This document shows positions 32,955 through 41,250 of a DNA stretch of 64,000 bases, one piece after another. The DNA comes from Streptomyces sp. NBS 14/10. GTDB lineage: Bacteria > Actinomycetota > Actinomycetes > Streptomycetales > Streptomycetaceae. The stretch covers positions 62,001-126,000 of the forward strand of contig NZ_NCSM01000013.1 in assembly GCF_002224125.1 (NCBI RefSeq). The letters are read 5' to 3'. The position numbers were made by a program, and so were the translations under genes. The notes below the pieces were generated by a model, which made no database searches, was not told the origin of the DNA, and worked only from the letters and a program-made list of their open reading frames with translations. Every line of letters starts with the position of its first letter. Position 1 is the first letter of the stretch.

Positions 32955-34667
32955 TCATCCGGCGCGGCGGCGGTCCTTGGCACGCGACCGCTTCTCGATA
33001 TACATCCGCTGGTCAGCCGATTGCAGCACTTCCTCGGCCGTCATCCCACAACTGGCCCAGCCGATACCGAAGCTGCCCCCGACCCGGACGGCCCGGCCGT
33101 CGACCCGGATCGGCGGGGTGATCGCGTTGCGCAGCCGTACGGCCAGGTCCTTGGCGTCGGCCCGGCCGAGGCCGTCCGCGAGGACCACGAACTCGTCGCC
33201 GCCGAGCCGGGCCACGGTGTCCCCCTCCCGCACCCCGGCGGCCAGCCGACGGGCGACCTCGATGAGCACGGCGTCGCCCGCGTGGTGGCCGAACCGGTCG
33301 TTGATGGACTTGAAGCCGTCCAGATCGCAGAAGAGAACGGCCAGCCCCTTGTGGCCGTCGTCGATGTCGTGGTCCTCCCGCGGCGCGATCGCGTGCACAT
33401 GGGGCTCGTACGGGATGGAGCCGCCCGGCCGGTCGAACGCGCCCGGCCCGCCGAAGACCCCCGGCTCGTCGAAGATCGCCGGCCCGCCGAAGACCCCCGG
33501 CCCCTCGAACTCGTCGTAGCCAGGGGAGAGCTCACCCGCCCCGACAGCGTCGACTCCGCGCCCGGACTCCCCCGAGCGCCGCGGGTTGTCGCACAGCCTG
33601 CTGCCGAGGCGGGCGCGCAGCTCGGCGCTGTTGGGCAGGCCGGTCAGCGAGTCATGGCTGGCACGGTGGGCCAGTTGCAGCTCGTTCTGTTTGCGCTCCT
33701 CGATGTCCTCGACGTGGGTGAGCAGAAAGCGCGGGCCGTCGGCCGCGTCGGCGACCACGGAGTTGCGCAGGCTCACCCAGACATAGCTGCCGTCCCGGCG
33801 GGCCAGCCGCAGCTCGGAGCGGCCGCCCTCGGCCGAGGTGCGCAGCAGGGTGCCGATGTCCTCGCGGTGCACGAGGTCGGAGAAGGAGGAGCGGCGCAGG
33901 GCGGAGGCCGGGCGGCCCAGCAGCCGGCACAGCGCGTCATTGGCGCGCAGCAGCCGCCCGCGCTGATCGCCGCCCATCTCGGCGATGGCCATGCCGCTCG
34001 GCGCGTACTCGAAGGCCTGCCGGAAGCTCTCCTCGCTGGCGCGCAGGGCCTGCTGTTCGCGCTCCAGGCGCAGCAGCGCGCGCTGCATATTGGCGCGCAG
34101 ACGGGCGTTGCCGATCGCGGTCGCGGCATGAAAGGCGTACATCTGCAGGGCCTCGCGCCCCCATGCGCCGGGGCGCCGGCCGTTCCTCGGCCGGTCGACG
34201 GATATGACGCCGATCAGCTCGCCGCCCGAGCCGCCCGCCGAGTACATCGGGGCGAACAGGCGGTCCATGGGATGCCACCCGTCCGGAAAGCTGGGCGCGG
34301 GCCCCGGGGTGTGCCACTGCGGCACGTCGTCGTCATCGAGCACCCACCCCTCGCTGTACGGGACGAAGTGCAGCGCGCCCCAGCGGTCACCCATGGACAG
34401 CCGGCGCTCCCAGGCGTCACGCGAGCCGACCCGTCCCGCCATCAGCGCCTCGGCCCCGGGGTCGCCCCCGACGGCCGCGACGACCAGATCGCCGTCCGGG
34501 CGGACCAGATTGACGGCCGAGAATTCGTAGCCGAGCCCGGCGACCACCCCGTCGGCGACGGTCTGCACGGTGTCGGCGAAGCTGCGGGCGGTGTTCAGAT
34601 CGGCGACCACCTGGTGCAACAGCCGCAGGGTCGCAAGGCGGATGTACGGCTCCGACTCGGTCTCCAT
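32955..34667 (-). CDS. cdgB: GAF-PAS-GGDEF diguanylate cyclase (CdgB type)
   Basis: 570 residues: GAF-like domain (about 15-195), PAS/PAC (215-325, ending FLLTHVEDIEERKQNE), then GGDEF. The active-site motif is intact (ARLGGDEFVVLADG, near residue 490), and a product-inhibition I-site REGD lies exactly five residues before it. It would make cyclic di-GMP from GTP. Architecture matches Streptomyces CdgB, a BldD-controlled developmental enzyme. The GGDEF domain is interrupted after SHDSLTGLPN by about 78 residues, including a Gly/Pro/Phe repeat (GPGVFGGPAIFDEPGVFGGP), before AVLFCDLDGFKSIND. The ATG at 34667 is the natural start; a BldD-box-like site lies about 90 bp upstream. Confidence 0.93.
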   Translation of the reverse strand: METESEPYIRLATLRLLHQVVADLNTARSFADTVQTVADGVVAGLGYEFSAVNLVRPDGDLVVAAVGGDPGAEALMAGRVGSRDAWERRLSMGDRWGALHFVPYSEGWVLDDDDVPQWHTPGPAPSFPDGWHPMDRLFAPMYSAGGSGGELIGVISVDRPRNGRRPGAWGREALQMYAFHAATAIGNARLRANMQRALLRLEREQQALRASEESFRQAFEYAPSGMAIAEMGGDQRGRLLRANDALCRLLGRPASALRRSSFSDLVHREDIGTLLRTSAEGGRSELRLARRDGSYVWVSLRNSVVADAADGPRFLLTHVEDIEERKQNELQLAHRASHDSLTGLPNSAELRARLGSRLCDNPRRSGESGRGVDAVGAGELSPGYDEFEGPGVFGGPAIFDEPGVFGGPGAFDRPGGSIPYEPHVHAIAPREDHDIDDGHKGLAVLFCDLDGFKSINDRFGHHAGDAVLIEVARRLAAGVREGDTVARLGGDEFVVLADGLGRADAKDLAVRLRNAITPPIRVDGRAVRVGGSFGIGWASCGMTAEEVLQSADQRMYIEKRSRAKDRRRAG

Positions 34668-34758
34668 CGCTCGCTACTCCCCCGAGACCTCGACAGCAAC
34701 TCCTGGCTCTTGTCGTCCGATTGCCATGGCCACTGAATCACAGCGAGCTGCCCACTCG

Positions 34759-34771
34759 GTACACAGGGTCA
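34759..34771 (-). promoter_or_regulatory. BldD-box-like site upstream of cdgB
   Basis: GTACACAGGGTCA fits the BldD consensus TNACNC(A/T)GNGTNA at all fixed positions except the first. It lies about 90 bp upstream of the cdgB start. S. coelicolor cdgB is a known BldD target. Confidence 0.6.
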
Positions 34772-34786
34772 ACAATTACTATCTGG

Positions 34787-34802
34787 TGTGACTGATGTCA
34801 CA
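34787..34802. promoter_or_regulatory. CRP-like palindrome
   Basis: TGTGACTGATGTCACA has perfect arms TGTGAC/GTCACA and exactly fits the CRP/FNR form TGTGA-N6-TCACA. It stands between cdgB (start 120 bp away) and the flavin reductase gene (start about 200 bp away). Confidence 0.6.
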
Positions 34803-35002
34803 GACTGTATTCAAGCCTTAAAGACAGGCGTGGGAGCGCTCCTGATTTTTGTGAATGCAAATCCCGAAACGCCGTTCAGCCACTCATCCGAAGGCCGCGC
34901 CCTGCCGCCCCCGGCGTACGGCGAATACGGCCCACGACCTAGGACCGGCCTGGTCCCGGGGCCCGATGCGGGGCCCACCCGGCCCGCGTTAGCGTTCATT
35001 AC

Positions 35003-35560
35003 GTGCCGCACCCATCGAGTTCCGCCGCCGCGCAGCCCGTCATCCCCCATGCTGGTGGGGTGAGTGAGGACGAGTTCCGCGCTGCCCTGTCCCGACTCTC
35101 CGCGGGCGTGGTATTGGTGACCGCCCACGACCCGGACGAAGGGCCGCGCGGCGAGGACGTCGGCATGACGGCCACCTCGTTTATGTCAGTGTCACTTGAC
35201 CCGCCGCTCGTGATGGTGAGCGTTCGCAACGGCTCGCGGATGGACGACCTACTGGCCCGACAGCCCCTCTGGGCGGTATCGGTCCTGTCGGAAAGCCAGC
35301 GCCACATAGCGGGGCGATTCGCCATGAAGGGCCGCATCAGCGACAGGCTGCTGTTCGAGGACATCCCCTACAGACGCGGCGACGCCACGGGCGCACCCCT
35401 GGTCGGCGGAGCGCTCGCGGTCGTCGAGAGCCGCACCGAACAGCGGGTGACGGCGGGCGACCACACGCTGGTGGTGGGCCGAGTGCTGTCGGCAGGCACC
35501 CCGAGCGCGGACGGCGGCCCGCTGATGTACTTCCGGAGCCGCTACCGCACGCTGGGGTGA
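35003..35560 (+). CDS. flavin reductase-like (FMN-binding split barrel) protein
   Basis: 185 residues of the flavin reductase domain: FRAALSRLSAGVVLVTAHD, the FMN phosphate motif GMTATSFMSVSLDPPLVMVS, PLWAVSVLSESQRHIAGRFA and HTLVVGRVLSAG. Such proteins reduce FMN/FAD with NAD(P)H, often for a partner monooxygenase; none lies nearby. The GTG at 35003 has no ribosome-binding site but has TAGCGT 8-13 bases upstream, so the mRNA may be leaderless. The in-frame GTG at 35060 (MSEDEFRAAL) is an alternative start. Confidence 0.87.
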   Translation: MPHPSSSAAAQPVIPHAGGVSEDEFRAALSRLSAGVVLVTAHDPDEGPRGEDVGMTATSFMSVSLDPPLVMVSVRNGSRMDDLLARQPLWAVSVLSESQRHIAGRFAMKGRISDRLLFEDIPYRRGDATGAPLVGGALAVVESRTEQRVTAGDHTLVVGRVLSAGTPSADGGPLMYFRSRYRTLG

Positions 35561-35605
35561 CGCCCCCCTGGGGACGACCCCTCCTGCTCGGATAACGTCC
35601 GAGCC

Positions 35606-35962
35606 ATGGAAATCTGGATCAACCCGGCCTGCTCCAAATGCCGCTCCGCGCTGACCCTGCTGGACGCCGAGGGCGCCGAGTACACGGTGCGCCGCTATCT
35701 GGAAGCGCCGCCGACCGCCCAGGAGATCGAGGACGTACTGCGCCGCCTCGGCCTGGAGCCCTGGGACATCACCCGCACCGGCGAATCCGTCGCGGCCGAA
35801 CTGGGCCTGGCTGACTGGCCGCGCGAGGAGTCCGCCCGCGCCCGGTGGATCGAGGCGCTGGCCGCCCATCCGATCCTGATCCAGCGGCCGATCATCACGG
35901 CGGACGACGGCACCACGGTGGTGGCCCGCACCCCGGACGCGGTCCGCTCCGTCCTCCCTTAA
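35606..35962 (+). CDS. ArsC/Spx-family thioredoxin-fold protein
   Basis: 118 residues. MEIWINPACSKCRSALTLLD carries Cys9-x2-Cys12 as in the ArsC/Spx/YffB family. It continues with RRYLEAPPTAQEIEDVLRRL, and HPILIQRPIITADD matches the R-P-I signature of ArsC-like proteins. It could be a glutaredoxin-type arsenate reductase or a YffB-like protein; there is no arsenic operon here, so arsenate is not supported. It starts 45 bp after the flavin reductase gene and is probably co-transcribed with it. Its stop codon overlaps the 3' end of the convergent serine hydrolase gene by four bases. Confidence 0.88.
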   Translation: MEIWINPACSKCRSALTLLDAEGAEYTVRRYLEAPPTAQEIEDVLRRLGLEPWDITRTGESVAAELGLADWPREESARARWIEALAAHPILIQRPIITADDGTTVVARTPDAVRSVLP

Positions 35963-37152
35963 CCCCTGTCCCCTGCGGCATCGCCGAAGGCGGCGTTGAG
36001 AACGGCCATGACGTAGGGGCGTTCCGAGGCGGCACCCGTGGGGTTGAGCGAGTAGACGACGCGGCGCGTCAGATCACGCGTGGCGAACATGCCCGTCGTC
36101 CAGCCGGGCTGCGATCCGGTCTTGCCCCATACGGTCACACCGTTGTCGAGCGTGACCCGCATCAGCCCGCCGATGCTGAAGCAGGCGGTTCCGTTGATGC
36201 AGTTCTTGTTGTCCGGCGCGCTGGCCACGTCGGGGACGGTGAAGGCCAGCCGCTGCTCGGCCGGTGGCAGCAGCCTGCCGCGGAACAGCGCGGTCAGAAA
36301 CCTGTCCAAGTCCGCGGCAGTGGAGATCATTCCCCCTTCGGCCCAGGCCCACGGGGACTGCTCGGTCACCTCGTCCCCGCCGAGACGCGGCCGGGCGTGA
36401 GGTACGGCGATGGAGGTGTCCGAGGCGGCGGGAAGGCTGGTGTCCCGCAGCCCAAGGGGCCGGATGACGCGCCGGCCGAGCTCCTCCGCGAAGGTGTGCC
36501 CGGTCACCTTCTCGACCAGCAGGCCCACGACAAAGGTGTTGACGCCGTTGTACTGCTGGACGGAACCGGGCCGCGGCGCCGTCCCGCCGCCCTCCGCGTT
36601 CGCGAAGGCCGCGCGGACCACTTCCCGCGGCGAAACACTCTTCAGCCACCAGCCGGGCCCGTCAGCGGGCCCGGGTATGCCCGCGGGGGCGGGCAGACCG
36701 CTGGTGTGGTCCAGGAGCTGGCGCACGGTGACCTCTTGGTACGCGTCCGGTATCAGCTCGGGCAGATACCGCCGTACGGGGGCGTCGAGGGCGATCCGGC
36801 GCTCGGCGACCAGTTGGAGCACCACCGTGCTGGTGAAAGCCTTCGTGACACTGCCGATTCGGAAATGGGCACCACGGGGCACCTCTCCCGCGTAACCGGC
36901 CCACGGCCGCCCCGAACCGCCCTGCGCCACCCTGACCAGCGCACCGGAGACCACCGGATCGGGCAGGCCCGCCAGCAGCTCCCGCATCGCAGCGGGATCG
37001 AACGGCGAGAGCCGGGCGGCCGCAGCGCCCTGCGAAGGCCGCGAAGAAGCCGCCGCGGCCGGCGAAACGGGCAGGGCGAGGCCCGCCGTGACCGCGGCCA
37101 GGGCCATGCCGATGACGGCCGAACGACAGAGGACGGAGGGACGGCGACGCAT
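35959..37152 (-). CDS. secreted serine beta-lactamase-like hydrolase (D-Ala-D-Ala carboxypeptidase type)
   Basis: 397 residues. A signal peptide (MRRRPSVLCRSAVIGMALAA, cleavage about PAAAA) leads to a class-C beta-lactamase/transpeptidase fold. The nucleophile Ser and base Lys are in HFRIGSVTKAF (S-x-x-K), the Tyr in QQYNGVN (Y-x-N), and the third motif is WGKTGSQPG (K-T-G). DHTSGLPAPAG and EVTEQSPWAWAEGGMISTAA are also typical of the family. It is probably exported and acts on cell-wall peptides or small esters; the substrate is unknown. The ATG at 37152 has GGGAGC upstream and yields the clean signal peptide; the frame extends to 37194 without benefit. Confidence 0.9.
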   Translation of the reverse strand: MRRRPSVLCRSAVIGMALAAVTAGLALPVSPAAAASSRPSQGAAAARLSPFDPAAMRELLAGLPDPVVSGALVRVAQGGSGRPWAGYAGEVPRGAHFRIGSVTKAFTSTVVLQLVAERRIALDAPVRRYLPELIPDAYQEVTVRQLLDHTSGLPAPAGIPGPADGPGWWLKSVSPREVVRAAFANAEGGGTAPRPGSVQQYNGVNTFVVGLLVEKVTGHTFAEELGRRVIRPLGLRDTSLPAASDTSIAVPHARPRLGGDEVTEQSPWAWAEGGMISTAADLDRFLTALFRGRLLPPAEQRLAFTVPDVASAPDNKNCINGTACFSIGGLMRVTLDNGVTVWGKTGSQPGWTTGMFATRDLTRRVVYSLNPTGAASERPYVMAVLNAAFGDAAGDRG

Positions 37153-37310
37153 CGATCTGCTCCCGGGGACAGCTGGAAATGAACTGTCAGCCACCCTTTC
37201 GGGTTACCCGTGCGCCCCCATCAGTGATCACCCTGAGCGCCCCCTCGCGCATCCCCTAGGGAGCCGACCGCCACGCCCCCAAGGGGCACCTGGCGGCCAC
37301 AGGGATGTCG

Positions 37311-37739
37311 CTAGTGCCAGTCCCGCCCGGACCGCCCACGCTTGGTGTCGCCGCGCTGCTTCTTCTCCCGCAGCCGCCGCTCGTTGATACCGCGTGGGAT
37401 ACGGGTCGGACGGCGCGGCTTGGGCGGCGGTGCGGTCGCCTCGGCCAGCAGCGACGCGAGCCGGACGGCCGCCGTCTCGCGGTTGCGCCACTGCGAGCGG
37501 TGCTCGGAGGCCCGTACGGTCACCACCCCGCCGACCAGCCGCCCCGCCAGCCGCTCCAGCGCGCGCTGCTTCCACACCGCCGGCAGCGCCTCGGTCGCGG
37601 CCAGGTCGAAGCGCAGCTCGACCTGGCTGTCACTGGTGTTGACGTGCTGCCCACCCGGCCCGGACGACCTCGAGAAACGCCACATGAGCTCGGCCTCCGG
37701 CAGGGAGACCGAGCCACGGATGACATAGGGCCCGGACAT
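37311..37739 (-). CDS. arfB: alternative ribosome-rescue factor ArfB / peptidyl-tRNA hydrolase
   Basis: 142 residues. It has the release-factor GGQ loop (RSSGPGGQHVNTSDSQVELR, about residues 24-43) but no codon-recognition domain, plus the basic C-terminal tail INERRLREKKQRG that enters the mRNA channel in ArfB. It frees peptides from ribosomes stalled without a stop codon. Length fits the E. coli YaeJ/ArfB family. The ATG at 37739 begins MSGPYVIRGSVSLPEAELMW, the usual N-terminus. Confidence 0.93.
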   Translation of the reverse strand: MSGPYVIRGSVSLPEAELMWRFSRSSGPGGQHVNTSDSQVELRFDLAATEALPAVWKQRALERLAGRLVGGVVTVRASEHRSQWRNRETAAVRLASLLAEATAPPPKPRRPTRIPRGINERRLREKKQRGDTKRGRSGRDWH

Positions 37740-37941
37740 GCCCCCATGATCCCGCGCCACCGCGGGACCGTCACCTGCTTTTGTGCGCGCCCGGGCGAGG
37801 GCGAACCGCCAGGCGCTAAAGATTGGCAAAGAAGGTAAAGGAACCTGGAACCGGTGGGTGGCCGACGGCGTTGTGGAGGGTGACGGTAGCTTCGTCCGGA
37901 GTACGAAGCTCCTGAGGACTCGACCACGAAAGGGACTCCCC

Positions 37942-38517
37942 ATGGCTGTAAGCCTGTCCAAGGGCGGCAACGTCTCGCTCACCAAGGAGGCACCGGGCCT
38001 GACCGCCGTCACGGTCGGCCTCGGCTGGGACGTCCGCACCACCACCGGTACCGACTTTGACCTCGACGCGAGCGCCATCGCCGTGAACCCGAGCGGCAAG
38101 GTCTACTCGGACCAGCACTTCATCTTCTTCAACAACAAGTCCACCCCGGACCAGTCCATCGTCCACACCGGTGACAACGTCACCGGCCAGGGCGAGGGCG
38201 ACGACGAGCAGATCAACGTCAACCTCGCGGCCCTGCCCGCCGACGTCGAGAAGATCGTCTTCCCGGTCTCCATCTACGACGCGGAGTCCCGCAGCCAGAA
38301 CTTCGGCCAGGTGCGGAACGCCTTCATCCGCATCATCAACCAGGCCGGCGGCACCGAGATCGCCCGCTACGACCTCAGCGAGGACGCGGCCACCGAGACC
38401 GCCATGGTCTTCGGCGAGCTCTACCGCAACGGCGCGGAGTGGAAGTTCCGCGCCGTCGGCCAGGGCTACGCCGCGGGCCTGTCGGGCATCGCCAAGGACT
38501 TCGGCGTCAACGTCTGA
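37942..38517 (+). CDS. terD: TerD-family stress protein
   Basis: 191 residues, one TerD domain: [40 protein letters not shown] with the Ca-binding [27 protein letters not shown] and the family's [20 protein letters not shown]. These calcium-binding proteins belong to the tellurite/stress cluster; S. coelicolor has many paralogues linked to development. The ATG at 37942 has AAAGGGA upstream. It stands alone, divergent from arfB, with a terminator after it. No other ter genes are in the window. Confidence 0.93.
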   Translation: MAVSLSKGGNVSLTKEAPGLTAVTVGLGWDVRTTTGTDFDLDASAIAVNPSGKVYSDQHFIFFNNKSTPDQSIVHTGDNVTGQGEGDDEQINVNLAALPADVEKIVFPVSIYDAESRSQNFGQVRNAFIRIINQAGGTEIARYDLSEDAATETAMVFGELYRNGAEWKFRAVGQGYAAGLSGIAKDFGVNV

Positions 38518-38539
38518 CGGACGTAAAGCACAAACACTG

Positions 38540-38567
38540 AGGGCCGCCCGGTCAAAGGGGTGGCCCT
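38540..38567 (+). terminator. terminator after terD
   Basis: AGGGCC at 38540-38545 pairs with GGCCCT at 38562-38567, with a CCC/GGG extension inside and one bulge. TTGGTCGTTT follows. Confidence 0.6.
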
Positions 38568-38648
38568 TGGTCGTTTCGGGGGTCAGCTCGCGAGGACGCC
38601 GTCACCGTTCCGAAGCAGGCGTGCCACGCGGCACGCGGCCACCGTGGA

Positions 38649-39245
38649 TCAGAACTCGCCCGTATCCAGCTCGAATTCGAAGGGATACGGCAGGGCAACC
38701 GTCTTGCCGATCTCCACCTCGGTCCGCCGGGCGTAACGCTGCCCGGAAGGCTCGGTGTGCACGACCACGTGGCCTCGTTCCCTGTCGATCAGGAGGTAAC
38801 AGGGGATGCCCGCCTGGGCGTACCCGCGAAGCTTCGGCCCTCGGTCGTTCTCGGCGGTCGAGCCCGAGGTGACCTCGCCGACGAGCAGGACCGGGGCCGG
38901 GTCGTGGTACTCAAGCCGATCACTGAAGCTGCCCTTGGGAGCGATCACAAGATCGGGGATGACCTTCCCGGTGGGTGACACCCCGGGCACGAAGAGACCG
39001 ATCCCCGTCAGCGTCCGAAGCTCCTTGTCCGTACGGCGACTCACGACCTGGTCGACCACCTCAGTCACGATTTCTTCGTGCTCGCCATTCGCGGGAGGCA
39101 CCACGTGGATTTTCCCTTCGATCAGTTCCACGCGCCATCCCTCAGGGGCTGCCGCGCTCAACGCCACGAAGGCGTCCTCGACCGATGAGACGGTGTTCCC
39201 GTCGGTGTCCGTGTGCGGTGCGAGCTCGGGAGCCATCAGTGCCAC
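38649..39245 (-). CDS. Uma2-family (DUF820) putative endonuclease-fold protein
   Basis: 198 residues, PD-(D/E)XK-like Uma2/DUF820 domain: WRVELIEGKIHVVPPANGEH, KVIPDLVIAPKGSFSD (Asp), PVLLVGEVTSGSTAENDRGP (the E-V-T/S motif, Glu), and YAQAGIPCYLLIDRERGHVV with VHTE. Members occur in many paralogues in Streptomyces; their activity is not established. The GTG at 39245 has an excellent site, AAGGAGGTCCACC. It lies downstream of, and convergent with, terD. Confidence 0.88.
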   Translation of the reverse strand: MALMAPELAPHTDTDGNTVSSVEDAFVALSAAAPEGWRVELIEGKIHVVPPANGEHEEIVTEVVDQVVSRRTDKELRTLTGIGLFVPGVSPTGKVIPDLVIAPKGSFSDRLEYHDPAPVLLVGEVTSGSTAENDRGPKLRGYAQAGIPCYLLIDRERGHVVVHTEPSGQRYARRTEVEIGKTVALPYPFEFELDTGEF

Positions 39246-39333
39246 GGTGGACCTCCTTCGTACGGAGCGACACTCTCAGCCTAGGCGAGCAGCTGGGGGT
39301 GAATGGGCCAGACATCACCCATTCGAGGAGTTT

Positions 39334-39786
39334 TTAGCGTTCCCCCAGGTCAGAGGGGGTCGCCTTTGAACTCCAACACGAAGGCGGACCACTCCGGAGA
39401 CAGGGAAGATTCAGGGCGGGGCCGTCGGGAAGCTCGCTCACATACGCCCCCGGCGCCAGGGCCCGCACGACAAGGTCCTCGGACAACTCGCGCAGCCTCC
39501 GCCGCGCCCGCGCGTCGTACGCCTGGGCATCCGCGCGGGATTCCTCCGTGCCGTTGAAGTAACGGCCGGACGGCACGCCCCGCGCGGGTGCGGCGAGGAG
39601 GTGAAGGACCGCCTCCACACCCTCCTCGACCGTGCTCCACGGCGCGACACCGGCCTCGCGGACCATGGTCGTGGCCATGTACGTCGCGGGATGCGTGGCG
39701 CCGGCGAAGACGGCGGCGGGGTCACCGAGCCCGTCCGTCGAGCCGGTGATCGGTACGGTCCGGCCCGTGACCGCGGGACAGACCGT
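39334..39786 (-). pseudogene. collapsed SDR gene fused to a DUF397 remnant
   Basis: One minus-strand frame begins with VTGRTVPITGSTDGLGD, the SDR cofactor motif T-G-x3-G-L-G, then jumps directly to GDPAAVFAGATHPATYMATT and VEEGVEAVLHLLAAPARGVP with SGRYFNGTEESRADAQAYDA, the C-terminus of a light-dependent/retinol-type SDR. About 200 central residues, including the active site, are missing. After the SDR end it continues GAYVSELPDGPALNLP. A second frame then gives SPEWSAFVLEFKGDPL, the usual ending of DUF397 proteins. So two decayed genes are joined, with a frameshift in the second. No functional product is expected. Confidence 0.65.
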
Positions 39787-40509
39787 TCACAGCGCCGCCG
39801 CGTTGAGCCGCAGACCGCCGTCGACCGACAGCACCGTGCCCGTGGTGTAGCTGTTGCCGATCAGATAGCCGATGGCGTCGGCGATATCCGACGCCGCGCC
39901 CACGCGCCCGGCCGGGGTGACCTTGGCGTAGCTGTCGAAGGCCTGCTGTCGCGCCTCGGCGGGCATCCAGTCCCACCACGGGGTGGCGATGACGCCCGGG
40001 GACACGGCGTTGACCCGGACCGGCGCGAGCTCCACGGCCAGCACCGGAACCATCGCCTCGACGGCGGCGTTGACCGCCGCCAGCCCCGCCGTACCGGGCA
40101 GCGATGCGCCGGACGACCCCGCGGTGATGAAGGTCAGCGAGCCTTCGGGGGCGAGCACATCGAGGGCCGCCTGCGCGGCGACCGTCTGGGCGACGAGCTT
40201 GCCCTCGACCGCGGTGCGCAGCGCGTCGACCGTCAGGTCCCTGAAGGGGCCGCCCGCCGAGGCGCCGGTGGCGGTGATCACGACATGGTCGGCCCTCCCA
40301 AGGCCGGCGAAGAAGGCGCGCATCGCCGTCTCGTCGCACGCGTCGACGGACTGGCCGGTGGCGGCCCCGCCCAACTTCTCCAGGGCGGCAGCCAGGCGGT
40401 CCGCGTCCCGCCCGGTGATCACGACCTCGCGGCCCGCGGCCAACTGCCGCTCGGCCGCGGCCAGCCCGATGCCCGATGTGCCGCCGATGATCACGATTCG
40501 TTCTGTCAT
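39787..40509 (-). CDS. SDR-family protein lacking the catalytic Tyr-Lys pair
   Basis: 240 residues. The cofactor motif is VIIGGTSGIGLAAAERQLAA, and the second-strand end VVITGRDADRL suggests NADP. The structure is complete to the C-terminal VLSVDGGLRL. Where YxxxK is expected, after the Ser region FITAGSSGASLPGTAG, the sequence is LAAVNAAVEAMV, with no Tyr or Lys. The protein may therefore bind cofactor without classical catalysis. The ATG at 40509 has GAGGAG. It is divergent from a TetR gene across two matching operators, so it is that regulator's likely target. Confidence 0.88.
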   Translation of the reverse strand: MTERIVIIGGTSGIGLAAAERQLAAGREVVITGRDADRLAAALEKLGGAATGQSVDACDETAMRAFFAGLGRADHVVITATGASAGGPFRDLTVDALRTAVEGKLVAQTVAAQAALDVLAPEGSLTFITAGSSGASLPGTAGLAAVNAAVEAMVPVLAVELAPVRVNAVSPGVIATPWWDWMPAEARQQAFDSYAKVTPAGRVGAASDIADAIGYLIGNSYTTGTVLSVDGGLRLNAAAL

Positions 40510-40533
40510 TGCTTGCTGCTCCTCAAGCCATTT

Positions 40534-40581
40534 ACGAGGCACGGTGACTCGTTAAATTTAATTCGAGGCACGGTGTCTTGT
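40534..40581. promoter_or_regulatory. two TetR-type operators between SDR and TetR genes
   Basis: ACGAGGCAC-G-GTGACTCGT (40534-40552) is a 19-bp palindrome with one mismatch between arms. TCGAGGCAC-G-GTGTCTTGT (40563-40581) is a weaker second copy 29 bp on. Both share the core GAGGCACGGTG. Confidence 0.75.
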
Positions 40582-40593
40582 AAAGTGCGTTCC

Positions 40594-41223
40594 ATGACAG
40601 GCACCCCGGCGCGTGGCAGACCCCGCAGTGAGCAGGCGCGGCGGGCCGTCCTGGCCGCGGCGCTGGAGCTGTGCCAGCGCGACGGCTTCCAGCCGCTGAC
40701 CATCAAGGGCATCGCCGAGGCCGCCGGAGTCGGACGGCAGACGGTCTACCGCTGGTGGCCGACGAAGGAGGCCGTACTGCTGGAGGCCTTGCGCGATCTG
40801 ACGGAGCGCGAGGCCCCGACGCTCCTGCCGGACACCGGCGATCCGCTGCGCGACCTGGAGACGTTTCTCGTCGGCGCGTACACCATGACCGCGCGGCTGA
40901 CCGGCCAGGCCGTCGCCGGTCTGATGGCCGAGGCCCAGCGCGACCCCGCACTCGCCGACCGGCTGCAGGCCGGTCTGCTCGCGGAGCGCCGCCGGGCGCT
41001 GCGCGAAGTGCTGGAGCGGGCGGTACGGCAGGGGAAGCTGAGCGAACACGCGGCCTCGCTCGACCTCGCGGTCGACCTCGCCTTCGGGGTGATGTGGTAC
41101 CGGCTGATGAGCCGGCACGCACCCGTGAACGCCGAGCTCGCCCACGAGGTGTCGGCCGCGCTGCGCCTGCTGCTCGCCCCGCCGGGCGAGGCCGGCGCTT
41201 CCGGTGAGGCCGGCACCGAGTAG
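40594..41223 (+). CDS. TetR-family transcriptional regulator
   Basis: 209 residues. The HTH is FQPLTIKGIAEAAGVGRQTV followed by YRWWPTKEAVLLEAL. The C-terminal domain is of the TetR_C_11-like kind (AVAGLMAEAQRDPALADRLQ, VMWYRLMSRHAPVNAELAHE). The ATG at 40594 lies 13 bases after the second operator, so autorepression is likely, with control of the divergent SDR gene. The last residues (GEAGASGEAGTE) are a low-complexity tail. Confidence 0.9.
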   Translation: MTGTPARGRPRSEQARRAVLAAALELCQRDGFQPLTIKGIAEAAGVGRQTVYRWWPTKEAVLLEALRDLTEREAPTLLPDTGDPLRDLETFLVGAYTMTARLTGQAVAGLMAEAQRDPALADRLQAGLLAERRRALREVLERAVRQGKLSEHAASLDLAVDLAFGVMWYRLMSRHAPVNAELAHEVSAALRLLLAPPGEAGASGEAGTE

Positions 41224-41250
41224 AGCGCCCGGCGGCGAGGGGGGCCGGCG

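Noticed and set aside
35606..35962. Arsenic-resistance operon
   Set aside because: An ArsC-fold protein alone is not enough. The ArsR-type gene near 3 kb lies 32 kb away beside an MFS gene, and no arsenite pump or ACR3 gene occurs.
38649..39245. Restriction-modification or defence role for the Uma2 protein
   Set aside because: No methyltransferase, nuclease or other defence gene is adjacent. Uma2 proteins are scattered in many copies in these genomes.
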